DNA of 64,000 nt from Opeltia flavorubescens (GCA_000442125.1 KE546978.1:806001-870000); one strand, 5' to 3'; counted from the stretch's first letter, positions 11,030 through 23,404 are shown. The notes: a model not told the origin generated them from the sequence alone. Program-made: numbers and translations.

Positions 11030-14000
11030 ATGTCTTTACGTAACAGATTCGGTCGGTTTTTAGGACGAAGCAGTGATGGCGGGCCCAGAGCATCTGAAGA
11101 ACATCCCATTACTACCCACTCGCAGGTCGACTCTCGTCTGGATCCAGCGTCTGAACTACGCCGAGAGCCTCCTCTCTCTCCCAGAAAGCTTCATAAGGCT
11201 GCTTCCACCACCTTTCAAGCATTTTCCGATTCGCTCCGGTCTAGAGCTCAAGCATTCTATGCCAGTCCAGGTCCAGAAGATGTACATCTGGTTGGGAGCC
11301 CGGAACCAAAAATACCTAAAGTCTCTCCTCGTCGAACTGCAATATGGCCATCCGTCAGGGGTCGAGAAAACCGAAGTGCTCACGAACGCCAATCTTCCCT
11401 AGAACCTGAATCAGAGATACCAGTCCCCTCGGAATCTTCATCGATTGGGCCAGCGCCTAGACTTGACATGGACTTCCCAAACTCATCCCTTCGCGACCCA
11501 AACGAGGATGACAACGTGACAACACCGTCTGCGGCATCTAGTAGAACAGTCTCAGCATTCTTGACTCCGGTACCAGCGAGTACTGCTTGCTTAAAGCCCC
11601 ACAAACAATGGCCCAGCCCGCACATGCATCTAAGAAGCTTATCACTTGTCAAAACCACAGCGTCTTCCCCTATAATTACCCCGGCAGGCACAGATGAAGG
11701 CCAGCCCACTATTGCAGGTAGAGAAGATATCTCGGATATATCAGACAATCTGAAAACGTCTGAGACTGGCATCGAAGCAGCAGGGATAATACCAGAGGAG
11801 ATTGATGATCATATCGTAAAGGCGAAACAATTCAGCGAGGATACAGGTTATGCCTCTGACACAGAGAGCAATACAGGCACGATCACTACAAGACCATCTA
11901 CCGCTGCTACCTCTGTTTCCAGACCTTTGTCGTTAATTGAAAACCCACATGTCTCGAGCCGGCTTTTCGAGGGTGGTGCCCAATCGAATGAGGATTTTCA
12001 AGGAACTTTCTGGCCTGCATGCAAAGTCCTCAAGAGCTCGAAACGATCTTCACCTGCTTCAACCATTAACGAGGAGATTTTAGTGGGTGTGCATGAGCAC
12101 ATGGATCGGTCCATGGGTTCCACGGTGGCTCGTGCGAGTTCCGCTCTCTCGTTTGAGCAAGTTCCGGAACACGAAGTTTTCACGTGTACACCGCTTTTCC
12201 ACACTCCACGTGTCACGTCGGATTCTTATGAAGCAGATACCGAAGCAGATCCAAAAAGCTCGCAGACAGCCAGCATGGGATCTCGTGAATTGTGGGCTGA
12301 GGCGCGAGATGATAGAGCCAAACGCTATGCAGCCTTGCGATCAGAAGAGACCAACATGGACACAAGTACTGATGAGGACTCGGATTTTGGGGTAGAGCTC
12401 ACTACTTTACCATCCCTGGATCACGGCCCAGAACTAAGCGGCAAGGCTACAATTGAGCAAGTAAACCCGATATGTGAACTAGCTGCCCCTCAAAAGCATC
12501 TCGGAGCACGCTCTTTGCATTTAGATTCTTTAGCAAACCTTTCGGAAGCATCAAAAGAGCTGGACGCAGACATGTCGCCATCTTCGAAGAATGACTGCTC
12601 AGGGGATGTTCCCCACGATGGTCCCCACAACACTCATGAAGCACCTGTTATACCACTCGGTGAGTATATGGCCGATAAGAACCTAAGGCTCAAACTTCTT
12701 GATGGAAATGATGACTTCATCTTAGAAGAAACGCCGGGTAATCAAGGTACAAGTACGGCCACGGACCGATTTCTGATAACTAGTCGGCTTGATCTCGAGG
12801 ATCCTTTTGAAGCTGCTGTAGCAAGCTTTGGTGGCCCAGATTGGGCTCCGGGTGAATCTCCGGGTGAATCTCAGCGAAAGTCCGTCGCAGAAAACCCCGC
12901 ATGGTGTGCCCACGATCCAATATCTTCGATTCCGATACCACTGCCAAGTATGCATGCTCATACCCATCGACCTCATCAACCGCCCGGTGGTCTTCTGAAG
13001 AGAATGGGCCAAAGTCTCATGTCTAAACAAGGTGATAGAGAGGAGAATGGAGAGACATCTCCCGTTCAAAGTACCTCATCCGCGTCTACAGACAACTGGG
13101 AGCAGCCGACTGTTCGCTATGGTGCTGATTCAACACTTGGACGTTCCATTGCTCAAGACTCTGCAGAACCAAATAGGAGATCATTGAGGGTGCTTTTGGT
13201 GCCATGTACTTCGGAACGTTCGGCGTCAGGCGAATCTGAAGCTTCACGTACCCGCGACTGGGAGGAGCCAGTTATTTGGTATAATGCTGACTCTGTCGTG
13301 GGACGTGCTATTGTTCAGAGGTTGATGGTGGGTACTTCCACGCAATCGGTGTCGAACGAATCAGAACGCTCAAGCAGCCCGCCTCCATCTCCATACGGCT
13401 GGGAATGTCCAAGTGATTACGATGATGCTGACCCTACCGCATTAACATCCGAAAACCTGGCATCACATCTTTCCGAGCTATCCATACCCCAATCAGAAGG
13501 CTCATGCACGCATTCTGAGTTGATGGAGAGACCTGATGATTATCTTGATCGCATAGTCCATGAAACAGTAGTTGCCAGATTAATGGAGGGTACTTCTACT
13601 CGTTCCACTTCACTCGAATCAGAAATAACGAGCGATTCGGAAGACTCAATCACACCACCTGTGTTGACAGACAGACCCACTAATACTCGCGATGTGGCAC
13701 AATCAGCGTCAGCACTGGAGACGCTAATGTCGTGTCCTTACGAGCCTTCGATATCAAGCCAATCAGACATATCAAGCGTATCAGAAGACTCAAACTCTCC
13801 TTTCCTGGAAAGGGGAAGGCAGAGAGGAAGAGGCAACAGCAGCAGAAGATTGTCCTCAAGTGTCAGAAGACCTGGATTGGACCTCACAAGATCATCGCTG
13901 CGTATTACCGAGCGAGGAGACTCTTCAGCTTTGGACACGCTACCTAGCAGTGGGTACCGTAGGTACAGTCAAATGAGATGCTCGACATCAGAGCGAAGAA

Positions 14001-14383
14001 ACCGATCTCCCAGTTTCTCTTACGCATCGTGCAGTAGGAATGGAAGCTTTGAGCAGACGCGGTGGCTCGAGGCGCATTACAGAATGCTCGAGCAACAGAT
14101 TGCACAGGACACCGCGAGAAACAATCCCCAGGAACCACGTCAGAGGCTCGCCGATGTGAGTATGGTTGAACGAAGTCAAGAGCTGAATACGATAACATCC
14201 TATGAGGCGCTCTGTCAATTCATCTATCGATGTGAACGAGAGAGTGAGGCTGAGGAGGCGAAAGAAGAAGCTGAGGAGGCAAAGGCAGAAGCTGAAAAAG
14301 CGAATAAAGAAGCTGAAGAGGCGAAGGAAGACCAGGACCAGTACGAAGAGGGTTACACTTCGGCAATGTTTCAGGGCACGTGA
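11030..14383 (+). CDS. Large disordered orphan protein with degenerate repeats (1117 aa)
   Basis: One open frame of 1117 aa begins MSLRNRFGRFLGRSSDGGP. Composition is dominated by Ser, Glu, Pro, Thr and Asp, so most of it should be disordered. Between about residues 690 and 880 a degenerate unit recurs: W-E-x-P, then Y-x-A-D-S, then G-R-x-I, then R-L-M-x-G-T-S-T, then E-S-E. Clear starts are at Trp690, Trp744 and Trp791, with a fourth partial copy near residue 848. The C-terminus (about 1070-1105) is a Glu/Ala/Lys heptad-like segment with EEAKEEAEEAK-type repeats, probably a coiled coil. No enzyme domain, signal peptide or membrane segment was seen. I do not recognise it. A scaffold or signalling-regulator role is conceivable but is inference only. 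Confidence 0.72.
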   Translation: MSLRNRFGRFLGRSSDGGPRASEEHPITTHSQVDSRLDPASELRREPPLSPRKLHKAASTTFQAFSDSLRSRAQAFYASPGPEDVHLVGSPEPKIPKVSPRRTAIWPSVRGRENRSAHERQSSLEPESEIPVPSESSSIGPAPRLDMDFPNSSLRDPNEDDNVTTPSAASSRTVSAFLTPVPASTACLKPHKQWPSPHMHLRSLSLVKTTASSPIITPAGTDEGQPTIAGREDISDISDNLKTSETGIEAAGIIPEEIDDHIVKAKQFSEDTGYASDTESNTGTITTRPSTAATSVSRPLSLIENPHVSSRLFEGGAQSNEDFQGTFWPACKVLKSSKRSSPASTINEEILVGVHEHMDRSMGSTVARASSALSFEQVPEHEVFTCTPLFHTPRVTSDSYEADTEADPKSSQTASMGSRELWAEARDDRAKRYAALRSEETNMDTSTDEDSDFGVELTTLPSLDHGPELSGKATIEQVNPICELAAPQKHLGARSLHLDSLANLSEASKELDADMSPSSKNDCSGDVPHDGPHNTHEAPVIPLGEYMADKNLRLKLLDGNDDFILEETPGNQGTSTATDRFLITSRLDLEDPFEAAVASFGGPDWAPGESPGESQRKSVAENPAWCAHDPISSIPIPLPSMHAHTHRPHQPPGGLLKRMGQSLMSKQGDREENGETSPVQSTSSASTDNWEQPTVRYGADSTLGRSIAQDSAEPNRRSLRVLLVPCTSERSASGESEASRTRDWEEPVIWYNADSVVGRAIVQRLMVGTSTQSVSNESERSSSPPPSPYGWECPSDYDDADPTALTSENLASHLSELSIPQSEGSCTHSELMERPDDYLDRIVHETVVARLMEGTSTRSTSLESEITSDSEDSITPPVLTDRPTNTRDVAQSASALETLMSCPYEPSISSQSDISSVSEDSNSPFLERGRQRGRGNSSRRLSSSVRRPGLDLTRSSLRITERGDSSALDTLPSSGYRRYSQMRCSTSERRNRSPSFSYASCSRNGSFEQTRWLEAHYRMLEQQIAQDTARNNPQEPRQRLADVSMVERSQELNTITSYEALCQFIYRCERESEAEEAKEEAEEAKAEAEKANKEAEEAKEDQDQYEEGYTSAMFQGT

Positions 14384-16136
14384 ACCATGTTTCGGTAGGT
14401 CTTTAGTATGCTCGTGTTCAAGGAACTGACAATACATTGACAGGTATCCTATGAGGACCTTTCACTCGATTTCGACTTCAAATTCTATACTCGGACTGGA
14501 AATCTCACCGGGGTTTGCAGTGGGAGCTTGAAAGTGCTAGGACTTGTTCCTGGCATTAGGGAATTTGAATGAAGTCCATGTGCTTCAATGAGTCTGCTTG
14601 TGCGGAAATTGGAACAGAGTTATTATAGATTGTTTACTACTCTGGCCGTGTATTTCCTTAGACAGGCTTTCCTTGTATTAGTATTTCAGAATAGAAATGC
14701 ATTCTTTCATATACGGTCGTGTGTGATATGTTTTGATGTGAGGCATTCCGCTTGATCTGAGCACATCGTATTGTCATTCGATAATTGTTGAATAATGCTC
14801 TGTCTGCATTTTGTCCTNGGGGGGTTGATGATGTGGTCTTTTGCTGTAGTTGGAAGAATGCCATTTGGTATGTCCATCATTGGTACATCCTGCTTCGTGT
14901 TTGCCAAACGACATTGACAGAGATGATGATATATTGTAGATGCAGCCAAGATACACCGTTTATTCAACTCATTCTGCTACTAAATGGGCAGGTACTCGAT
15001 TTCAGAAGATGGTGAATTGAAATTGTCTTGTTTGGGAACACTACCACTGCCACGATGGATGATAGTAGATTAGACTTTCGCCTCCTACATTGCGGTTGTG
15101 GGCGATGGATGGACAGGAGGGAGATTGGGGAGTTTTGTCTTCTGTTCATGGTAAAGAGGTGAAGGAGGGAGTAAGATTATTGTATAATATGGAGAGCGGA
15201 CTGTTTTTTCGTGGTTTCTGAAAGATATTCTTAGTTTCCAATATGATTTCCTTTTTTTCATCTTCTTATTTTTTCTATCTTATTTCTCTTGTTTTTCTTT
15301 TCTCTTTTTGAACAAGTGGACGGGAGCGTGGGGGCATAACATAGAAGATGAGTAGGAGTTTACGCTTGGGCTTTACAGCTGAGGCGTACGAACAAAGTTT
15401 CGTGAATGAAGTTCAACTACGATGCTATATTCGGGATGAAGACTTGGATCCTGTTCAGACAGCGAAGGGTGAAAAGCTGAAAGCAGTGGCGGGATGTCGC
15501 AATAAGGATCTTGGAATGAGTGTGAAAACAATCAACAATGTTCTAGAAGTGGATGTGTCAAAATCAAATAGTATGTCATTTGGCCTAACGTCGCCAATTG
15601 CAAATACTGTGGCTTGACCTCGCCGACATATCTCAAATACTTTTGCGATGCTAAATTGGCATCGTGGTAACGAGGCAAAAGTATATGATCGTCGAAAGTC
15701 AATTCTCGAATCGAGGGATCGGATCAGTACCAATCCACCCGGAAGATGAATGCCGCGGTTGGTAGTCTAAGAACAACCTTGGCCATGTATTGATGTGGTT
15801 ATTGTGAGTGCTGGTGGTATACCGTGATCCCATTGAATCTCAGTCGTTTCATGGGACCAGCTGAAAGAACTCCATTACCCCTTGCCGCCATGATCGAAAA
15901 CCATAGATCATTGTTGAGCGATTAGAAATTTGTACAAATGTCTGAAGAATGAATACACAGCTGCCCAATCTCAAGGTCCTGGAGGGTGTGAAGGACGAGC
16001 TGCTGCTGCTGCTGAAGAGGCTAAGATTTGATATGCCATAATCGCTAAAAAAGCTGCAAAGACGGATAGTCATAAAATCGTACAGGAAGAGTTGGTCGCC
16101 CTGCGTCACGGTGGTCTGAGTCAGTCTTTGATACTC
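14384..16136. other. Gene-poor stretch with a T-rich tract and short GCT run
   Basis: About 1.75 kb. A GT...AG pair just after the stop at 14383 could be a 3'-UTR intron of the large orphan gene. There is one ambiguous base at 14819 next to a run of G. A strongly T/C-rich tract at about 15240-15310 precedes the weak reading frame at 15348. A run of five GCT triplets lies at about 15999-16013. No known gene was found. Confidence 0.4.
15348..15617 (+). CDS. Weak candidate small protein (89 aa)
   Basis: An ATG-initiated frame of 89 aa sits about 40 bp after a long T/C-rich tract, which is the kind of sequence that precedes many fungal start codons. The protein (MSRSLRLGFTAEAYEQSF at its start) has no recognised domain, no signal peptide and no obvious splice partner. 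Codon usage gives no strong support. I list it because the promoter-like context is better than for other short frames nearby. It may well be non-coding. Confidence 0.2.
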   Translation: MSRSLRLGFTAEAYEQSFVNEVQLRCYIRDEDLDPVQTAKGEKLKAVAGCRNKDLGMSVKTINNVLEVDVSKSNSMSFGLTSPIANTVA

Positions 16137-17880
16137 TCATTCTTCGCTGGGAGGCACATCATCCGCTTGTTCGTGTTCGTCAGGGTCAGAAGCATCGTCA
16201 GATTCGACATTCTGTTGCTCATTCCTTGTGACAAAGAAACAACGGTTAGACATTGGTCACGCAAGGGTCGGACACGAGCAGTAGGGATGATGATACATGA
16301 GAATACGGTAGAAATTGGAAACGGGATTTCGCTTACCATCTTTGACCTTCTATTCGACGCACCCAGCGCGCCGTAATCTTCAGTCGCTCCCTGACGCTGG
16401 TCGTTGGGAGCAATCTGTATTTCTCTTCTTCCGCGATGGGTATGATGCTAGCAAACCAAAAAGGAAATAACGCCGGATCTGTCGGTTGTTGACCGTATGC
16501 TTCAATGACCCGATCATGTAACCACGGTGCCGAACCGGCCCGCATCCGTGTAATGAAATCAGTCCCCACCCGGAGCAGTTGCACTGTTGACATGTGATCG
16601 ATTTGGCCGATTAGGTCGGTCGGTGAAGGAGTCGAACCACTGGTTTCTGCAGCCTCAATCCGTTCTTCTTCCGCTAGAGGAATGTCGTCCAATCGTTCAA
16701 TGTCCCCAACGTAGTAACCATCGTGCACTCGCCACGATTTGATACGAAATCTTGATAGTCCGACCGTCTCAATGATACTGCGCCCATCTGCCATCATTTG
16801 ATAAGTGCGGATCTGGAGAAGTGTCCCGTATTGTTTAAAGTCAACGCAACCCAAATCCCCTTGTGGCTCGGCCCTTTGGTTGTACGTCATCATACCGAAC
16901 CTCCCTTCATTATTGTCAAGAGCTCTTCTTATCATCAGACGGTAGCGTGGTTCGAAGATGTGCAGAAAGGTAGGCATTTCTGGAAATGCTAGCGTGCACA
17001 AGAACAGGGGGACATTGGAGTCGCTGGCCATGGTTTGCTCCTCCTCCGATACCGCTTGGGCTCTTGCTGCAACCAGATCAGGGCACAAAGTTGAGAGCAG
17101 CGTTGACAGTCGTTGGTTGCTTGGTTCGTTAATGGCGCCCGGCCGCACAAGGAGTACTCGGCGACAGATGGGGCAAAGGTTGGAATGATCCAGTATGCGC
17201 GCGACGCACTTTCGACAGAAAGTGTGCCCACAATTAGTGGTCAGGGGATCCAAGATTAATGCATAGCAAACTTGGCAATCCAGCTCGCCCTTCGTGACCT
17301 CTTTGAGATTTGCAAGCATTGCGATATCAAGCTCTTCGAACGAGCCATTGCCAGGAGGAACAGGGTGGTAGGTCACCTCAGCTTCACACCTAAGCTCTCC
17401 AAGCTCGGCCATGGTGTATGTTGCCACTAGTCGCCCACCGTTCAGTGTTCGTGATCGAGGCGAATCCACTGCTTGTGCGTCACCAACATTATCTGAAGGT
17501 TGTAGGGTCTCCTCCAGCAGCAATGGTGTATTGGCCGTAAGCGGGCGATAACGAGTAACCTCGATGCTTATTCTCTCGATGACTTTGGCGAGCGTGACAT
17601 CTTGACTGCAGTCTCCAAGCGAATGATCCTTTCCACATTCAGGAAATGGACATTGGAAGCCTTCTTGTCTGTCTGCTGTCATTGGATAAGAAATGTTGGC
17701 GCGGTGATGCAGCTGGGGGACACAGGCTCGGCATAGCGACTTGCCGCAAGGGAGGGTCAGCGGTGTGCGGAGAGGTAGAGAACATTGTGAGCATTGGATC
17801 AATCGCACAATGGCTCGAGCATCATGGTGTGGGTTGATAGTTGAAGTCGCTGACGCAGATTCGGAAAGGGCGTCGCCCAT
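16137..17880 (-). CDS. LON-substrate-binding and RING-finger protein (LONRF-like E3 ligase)
   Basis: Exons 17880-16337 and 16224-16137 give 543 aa. An N-terminal incomplete RING-like cysteine cluster (CSQCSLPL, CGKSLCRACV, residues 30-53) is followed by a canonical C3HC4 RING at 202-239 (CQVCYALILD, NCGHTFCRKC, CPICRR). A LON substrate-binding domain follows at about 290-510, with FPEMPTFLHIFEPRYRLMI and GRSIIETVGLSRFRI. There is no Lon ATPase or protease part, so this is the LONRF class of RING ubiquitin ligases and not a protease. The second exon adds a short acidic tail (DDASDPDEHEQADDVPPSEE). Reading straight through the GTAAGC donor would instead stop right after EGQRW. Fungal members are widespread but poorly studied. 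Confidence 0.9.
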
Positions 17881-19026
17881 CAAGGCAGTTTTGTCGGAGG
17901 CCCCGATCAGCCTACTGATCTTAATGACGTTGCACGGTCTCCGGAGTATTATCTTCCACGTAGACTACCAAGCTATCAAATATTTCGCTCTGCCTCCTCC
18001 ATATGACAAAATTCGAGTTGGAGAAGCAGTCCGGGCTTCGGAAGCGCAGCGATAGGTTGCGGGTCTGGTGAGACGGAGCCAGGGTTGAGCGAGGAGTGCA
18101 GCTTATGCAGGCACGTTACGGACACCGGAATACGACAGTAGCAGAGAGATGGCGGTGCGACAAGTTGTCGGTGCGACTTATATGAGAAAATTTCAGATGG
18201 TCGTCGAGTCCGAATTCCACGAGTGGATGTGAGGATGTGATCCAAGGTAGATTGGTCTTGCTTGACGAAACAGTGGGCGAGGTAGATCTCTTTTATTTAT
18301 CTGAAGGTTGAAAGGTCAGTTTAAGGGTTCTGATGCGAGATGTATGGAGTGATGTCCATGCACCTAGATTTAGATTCGAGCAAGATTTGACGGTTTCCAA
18401 GGCCTTATCGATGGTCAGGGTATTATAACAAAGAGAAAATATTTCTTTGGAAGGGGAAGAATTCGGTGTATTGTCGATGCAGAAGCAAGTGGATTGCCAT
18501 AATCTGCACGGAAATATGAAAAGAGAGTGTTACGGGGCGGTGTCCGAGGTTCGCTGGTTCGCTCCCATGGTCGCGATGCAGGTGAAGACTTGTGGGCGTC
18601 ATACAGTGTGGTCAAGCCAATCAGCGTCATCATTTCTTGATATAACAACGCGGCACTGGCCACATGATCTTCACATGGGCTAATTATCCATTGTTGTAAA
18701 CGGGCAAATGCTCAGAAAAGCCATGTAATCAAGCAAATTTCGGTTACACACTTCGGTACTATTTCCTTAAAGTATAAGATATGCAATCTGCATAATTCAT
18801 TCAATGTATCAGTACGGTATTTTGTACACAGTAATTTGCGCCTCACTGTTGATCCTCCCCTATTCCCTTTCCGAAAGTACATACAGACCGCATCCACACT
18901 CCTGCTGGACTCAGACCATCTCAAGTATCCTAGCAAACGCCTACGCTACATGCTTGGGTATACCTCATAACGCATTCAATGACATCATTGTAAAATAGTC
19001 CGACCCCCATCGCCAAACTTTTCCTT
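17881..19026. other. Intergenic between LONRF-like gene and Rictor gene
   Basis: 1.15 kb between two minus-strand genes. It includes the LONRF-like promoter and the Rictor 3' UTR. Short frames here look random. Nothing further was supported. Confidence 0.4.
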
Positions 19027-22000
19027 TCAGTTGAGACGTGGACGAGCTTGTGCTGCTCGCTCTGTCCGGATTGACTCGTTTTCCGACTCATCCTCATCCA
19101 GTACAATCTTCCTCATCACGCCTTTGTCGAATAGATCGAGTAGAAAGCGACGTACAGGGAGTCGGAAATTATGGCTTCCCATTATATCACGAACCTTCCG
19201 ATAGAGCTCGACGGATGTAAAAGCCTCAGGGTGCCGCATTTTGATCCTACGCCTGTCAGCTCTTTATCCCCATTGGCCATGGATGTTAACATGCCCGTTC
19301 AAGTCGTTTGCTGCTTTTTTCGCAAGAACTGCATTAGCCGTATCTACAACAGAGCTTAGGACGCTAGCATGCACTGGGTCGTCATCTGTCATTGGCCGTG
19401 GAGCCAGATCCTTGGCTTTGCTCTTCGAGGGTCCTTGTTGAGCACTCCGTGGAAGCTTCACCTATTGTCCCTTTAGCAATCATCCATATCTGCCCCAGTA
19501 AATCCACGTACCGAGAAGAAAACACTAAGTTGTTGAGGTAGGCAGTATCCGATAGATCGGCCAACCTGATCAGTGGCTGCGGTCCACCCATGTTCGCCAA
19601 CTATCTCCATGCCATGCAAGCTGCGTGAAATCAGTCCCAGTACAAAAAAGGCTGTACCCCTCAAGCTCGTGACTTCCGACTGCTCGGCAATCCGTACTAT
19701 CCAGCGGACCACATCTGACTCTTCAAGGAAATCGGCTGCAAGATCCATTGAACCAATATTCCCAACCGCCCACAGACATCCTTTAAGCTTCGTCAATCCC
19801 TCGACATCATCTTTCTCAGCCCATGTTTCGGTAATAGTATTTACGAATTCGTGAAAATGGCCAGAATCTCGCAAAAGGTCGCATCCTTCTTTCGTTCGAG
19901 TAAGCTCTCGGTAGAAATGCGGTGGCAGTGACCCATATTCTTGAGGGCGCAGCAATTCACTCGAGCTTGACCTAGACGGCCCTTGTGTCAACGCAGTGAA
20001 GGCTCGGGTCAGCGAAGCCTCCACAAGTGTGACATAACGGTAGTTGCGAAGCTGTTTCTCGTTAGCATTGGCTAAGTCACTTGAGATTATCAAGAATACC
20101 GAAAACCAATCATCCATCTCTTGAGTAATGTAGTCTAGTCGATCAAGATATTGATAACCCAGCGAAGTGGAAAGAAATCTACCGCGTCAGCCGATGCCCG
20201 TTAAGGAATAATGCCTTACAACTTACCGAAGCAATAGAGGAGCGCCGATCTCGTTCAAATGATCCAGCTGAGGACGGCATCGAACAATATATTCGAGATG
20301 CGACTTCCAATTGCACGACTCCTCCAGCATCTGCACCGCTACTTCGCTCACTTCCACCTCTGGATCATACAGTTGAGTAACAAGCAGTCGAATAGCCCAT
20401 TCGCACACACTTGAGGGTGGACGCAGACCCGAACCGTCGTTGGGATGAAGAGCTAAAGTAGCGTATTTCCGCAGCAGCCTTGTAGAGAAGATGCGGATGC
20501 GCTTAAAATCGATTCAGCTGGAGCTACTCAAGTTGACGGAAGTGAGCATACCTTGTCACACGCAGTGAGCGCCTTAGACAACATTACACGTAGATGACTG
20601 TCCCTAGATGCTGTCAGTGTAGTCATCTCATTTCACCAGGATACTTACAACGTAAAGTCCATGTTTCCCAGAAGAAGCTCTACCAGATCGTCTCGATCCT
20701 GGAGATCCATGATGTGGTAAAAAATGTTTACCATATGCCAACGCTCGATCATCTGTAGCCCTTGTGGATTACTGCTCAGAGCCCCAAGCAGGGAAAAATA
20801 GCCGCCTGTGAGTGTTTCGGAGGTGCGCCATAGTGAGAAGAGCGGTGCCGAGGAAGTCAAGCCACTGGTCTAGATGATCTTGGTTAATTATTGGTGACTT
20901 TCACTGAAGGCTGGAGATCAAGCATACCCTGTCGAGTTGAGCTAGGCACTCGCCAAGCTGTCTCAGAAACTTGCTTTCAGACAGATAGACTATGCCTTCG
21001 TTGTTTTGAAGCAAAGCTTTCATCAAAGAGACGCCGACTCGAACATAACGTTGATTCAACTTTGTACTCGGCATGTCAGAGAATCGATACTTGAAAGGTC
21101 TATAGAAGCCGAGAAGACGTTTGAGGAACTTCGTGCCAGTGATTGCTTCGCTTAGTCTTCTTGGGTTCTTCAGGGGCCCTTCGACAAGATCTTCTATCAG
21201 ATCCCAATTCCACTTGACATATTTGACATGATTCAATATCTGTGTTTCAACAATTGCGGCACGAAATTTGATCTCGTCCATCTCAACATCTACCTTGATT
21301 TTGGTGGAATCAATGGTTCGAGACATTGCAGTGGGCTGTTGCTTGAAGTGCCTGGCCTGGTCGACCGAAGATTTGGTGCCACCTTGTGACCGGTGGAGTG
21401 TGCGGCTAACACTATCAACCTGATAAATCATGCTGACCTGTGCGAGGGATGTTTCTATGGGTAAGAAACCGACAGGACCCACGAGCTTAGGGACCGCTTG
21501 AAAATTAGCACTAAAAGAGAACGGTAGCAACCGGTTCGTCATGTCTAACACTTCGCCTTGTAGCAAAGCTGCCTTCCTTCGAAGTGCAGATTCCTCTTCG
21601 TCTCGGATCATACTAGCAAGAGCCTAGAGGAGATTAGTGAAGGGCTTCGAACCGCGAACGGCGGCAAGCTTCATACCTCATGGAGACCTGATTGAATCAA
21701 AACGGCCAATAGCATGGCAGTATAATGCTCAGTTAAGCTGACACGGCTCTCCTCCTCTTCTTCTGGTTTGTTGGAGACAGCTACCGCTGATGCAGCACCA
21801 GAAGTCAGATTAGCAACACGGCCGTAAGTCGTAAGTCGGCGGCCAGCCAGGAATGATGAGCTCCAAGAGGGAGCCTTGATCTGAAGAACAGCGAAGATGA
21901 TGTCAAGAACAAGATCTCGGGCTAGCAAGGACGGGTATGAGAGCGATTGAAGGAGGCCTCTGGTCGCAGCAAAGCCATCATTAGCCACAGAGAAGAGCCC

Positions 22001-23404
22001 AGGCCACGAATTCAGTAGAGCTGTAATCAGTCTTGCACTGGATTTGAGCTTCTCCTCGCTAACATGAACGGCGATTGGGTCAGTGAAGATGGTGAAGGCA
22101 GCATCAAGTTCGTGGCAAGATTCGAGGTAAAAACGGTCGCTGGGTTTGTCGAAGAGATAAAGTATAGAGTAGGCAAGACTTTCGGAACCTTGATAAGTGC
22201 CATCTAATAGTGCCTCTGTCAAAGAAGCCATGCCTCCTGATGTGATCACCATCGATGAATTGCGAATGAGTAGCTCGAGTAAAGTAAGGAGACTCATGTT
22301 CCGAAGGCGGTCGTCATGGTGTTCAGCCACAGACACAATGGTGCGTAAAACGGAATTGGATAATTCATAGATGCCTCCTTTGACGTCCAAGAATGCCCGC
22401 ACAAATTTAAGCGCTTGCTCCCTTTCAATGTTCGCTTTGCTGTCCTTCACCAGTGACAACATCACAATCTCATCTGTATTCAAACGTCGGATCATCTGTA
22501 AAGACCTCCTATCAGCGATTGCATGGCGGGTGACACGATAGCCAGCAGCGACAACATCACGGCTCTGGCTCAGGAGCATAGTCTGGACCCTAAGCCCGAA
22601 AATCGGCCACGCTAAATCATGCTTCAGCGATGTGTATTTCTTGAAAAGGTCGACAAGTTTGTTTGCTCTTTCAACATAGTAATCTGGTTGCATCCCTTCA
22701 TTCTCCAATGTCTGGAGAATCTCAGACAGCATGTAGGTTGGGGATTCCGACTCTTCAGTAGCAGGCACATCACCTTCTATGCTTCCATCATTTCTGTAAG
22801 GGGACTTTAGAGGACTGCCTTGGAAGATCCCGGAGAGCCGTTCCCTGGGTGGAGTCTTTGGCCGCTGTGATCTCTCAATCTCTTCTTCCAACTGATATCT
22901 CAGCTCCATGATCTTGCGGTTTGATGAGCCCAGTTCAGCCTCGACCCGCATTCTTTGTTCCTTGGCCTGTTTCGCATTCTTGGAGATGAGGGCGACCAGC
23001 AAATTTTCCGAACCGACTTTGATCATAGATTCCTTGTTGATTCTGTCTCGAAGCTCTGTTTGGCGCTGCTCCGAAGTCTTCTCGGCATCCGCCGGACGAT
23101 AATCGGCGAAGAATGGACCCTGTTCTGTTCTGGGAGTACCAGTTCGGGAGGTAGTGACTGATTTGAGGTCGGTGCTGAAACTGCCTGGAGGAGGCCCTTG
23201 AGCAAGCGAAGATCCCCTAGGACCGAAGGTGATAGCAGCATTTGACAATGAGCGGCCCTCTCTTCCATCTCGAGTTGGCGCTTGTAAGCCCTCACGGTAC
23301 CTGAACGTCGTGCCCGCGCTCTCGTTTGACATTGATCGACCATGGCGAAAGAGATTATCCTGCGTCGGGGTGACGGACGAGGTGGGATATCTGGATGGAT
23401 TCAT
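19027..23404 (-). CDS. TORC2 subunit Rictor/AVO3 (Pianissimo family)
   Basis: Eight exons are inferred: 23404-21677, 21623-20928, 20869-20649, 20603-20552, 20501-20227, 20178-19512, 19461-19295 and 19246-19027, about 1341 aa. After a disordered N-terminus and a coiled coil (residues ~140-190) comes the Rictor N-terminal helical repeat domain, with LKHDLAWPIFGLRVQTMLL and DKPSDRFYLESCHELDAAF. Later blocks match the family middle and C-terminal regions: GGYFSLLGALSSNPQGL, RVMLSKALTACDK, RFLSTSLGYQYLDRLDY, GCLWAVGNIG and NFRLPVRRFLLDLF. Rictor (S. pombe Ste20, yeast Avo3/Tsc11) scaffolds TOR complex 2, which activates AGC kinases and controls actin and membrane stress. All introns are canonical except the last. 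There the frames only join through a GC donor (gcatgt at 19294) or a similar irregular site, so that boundary is uncertain. Confidence 0.92.

Noticed and set aside
15999-16013. Run of GCT triplets
   Set aside because: Only five units, so too short to count as a meaningful microsatellite.
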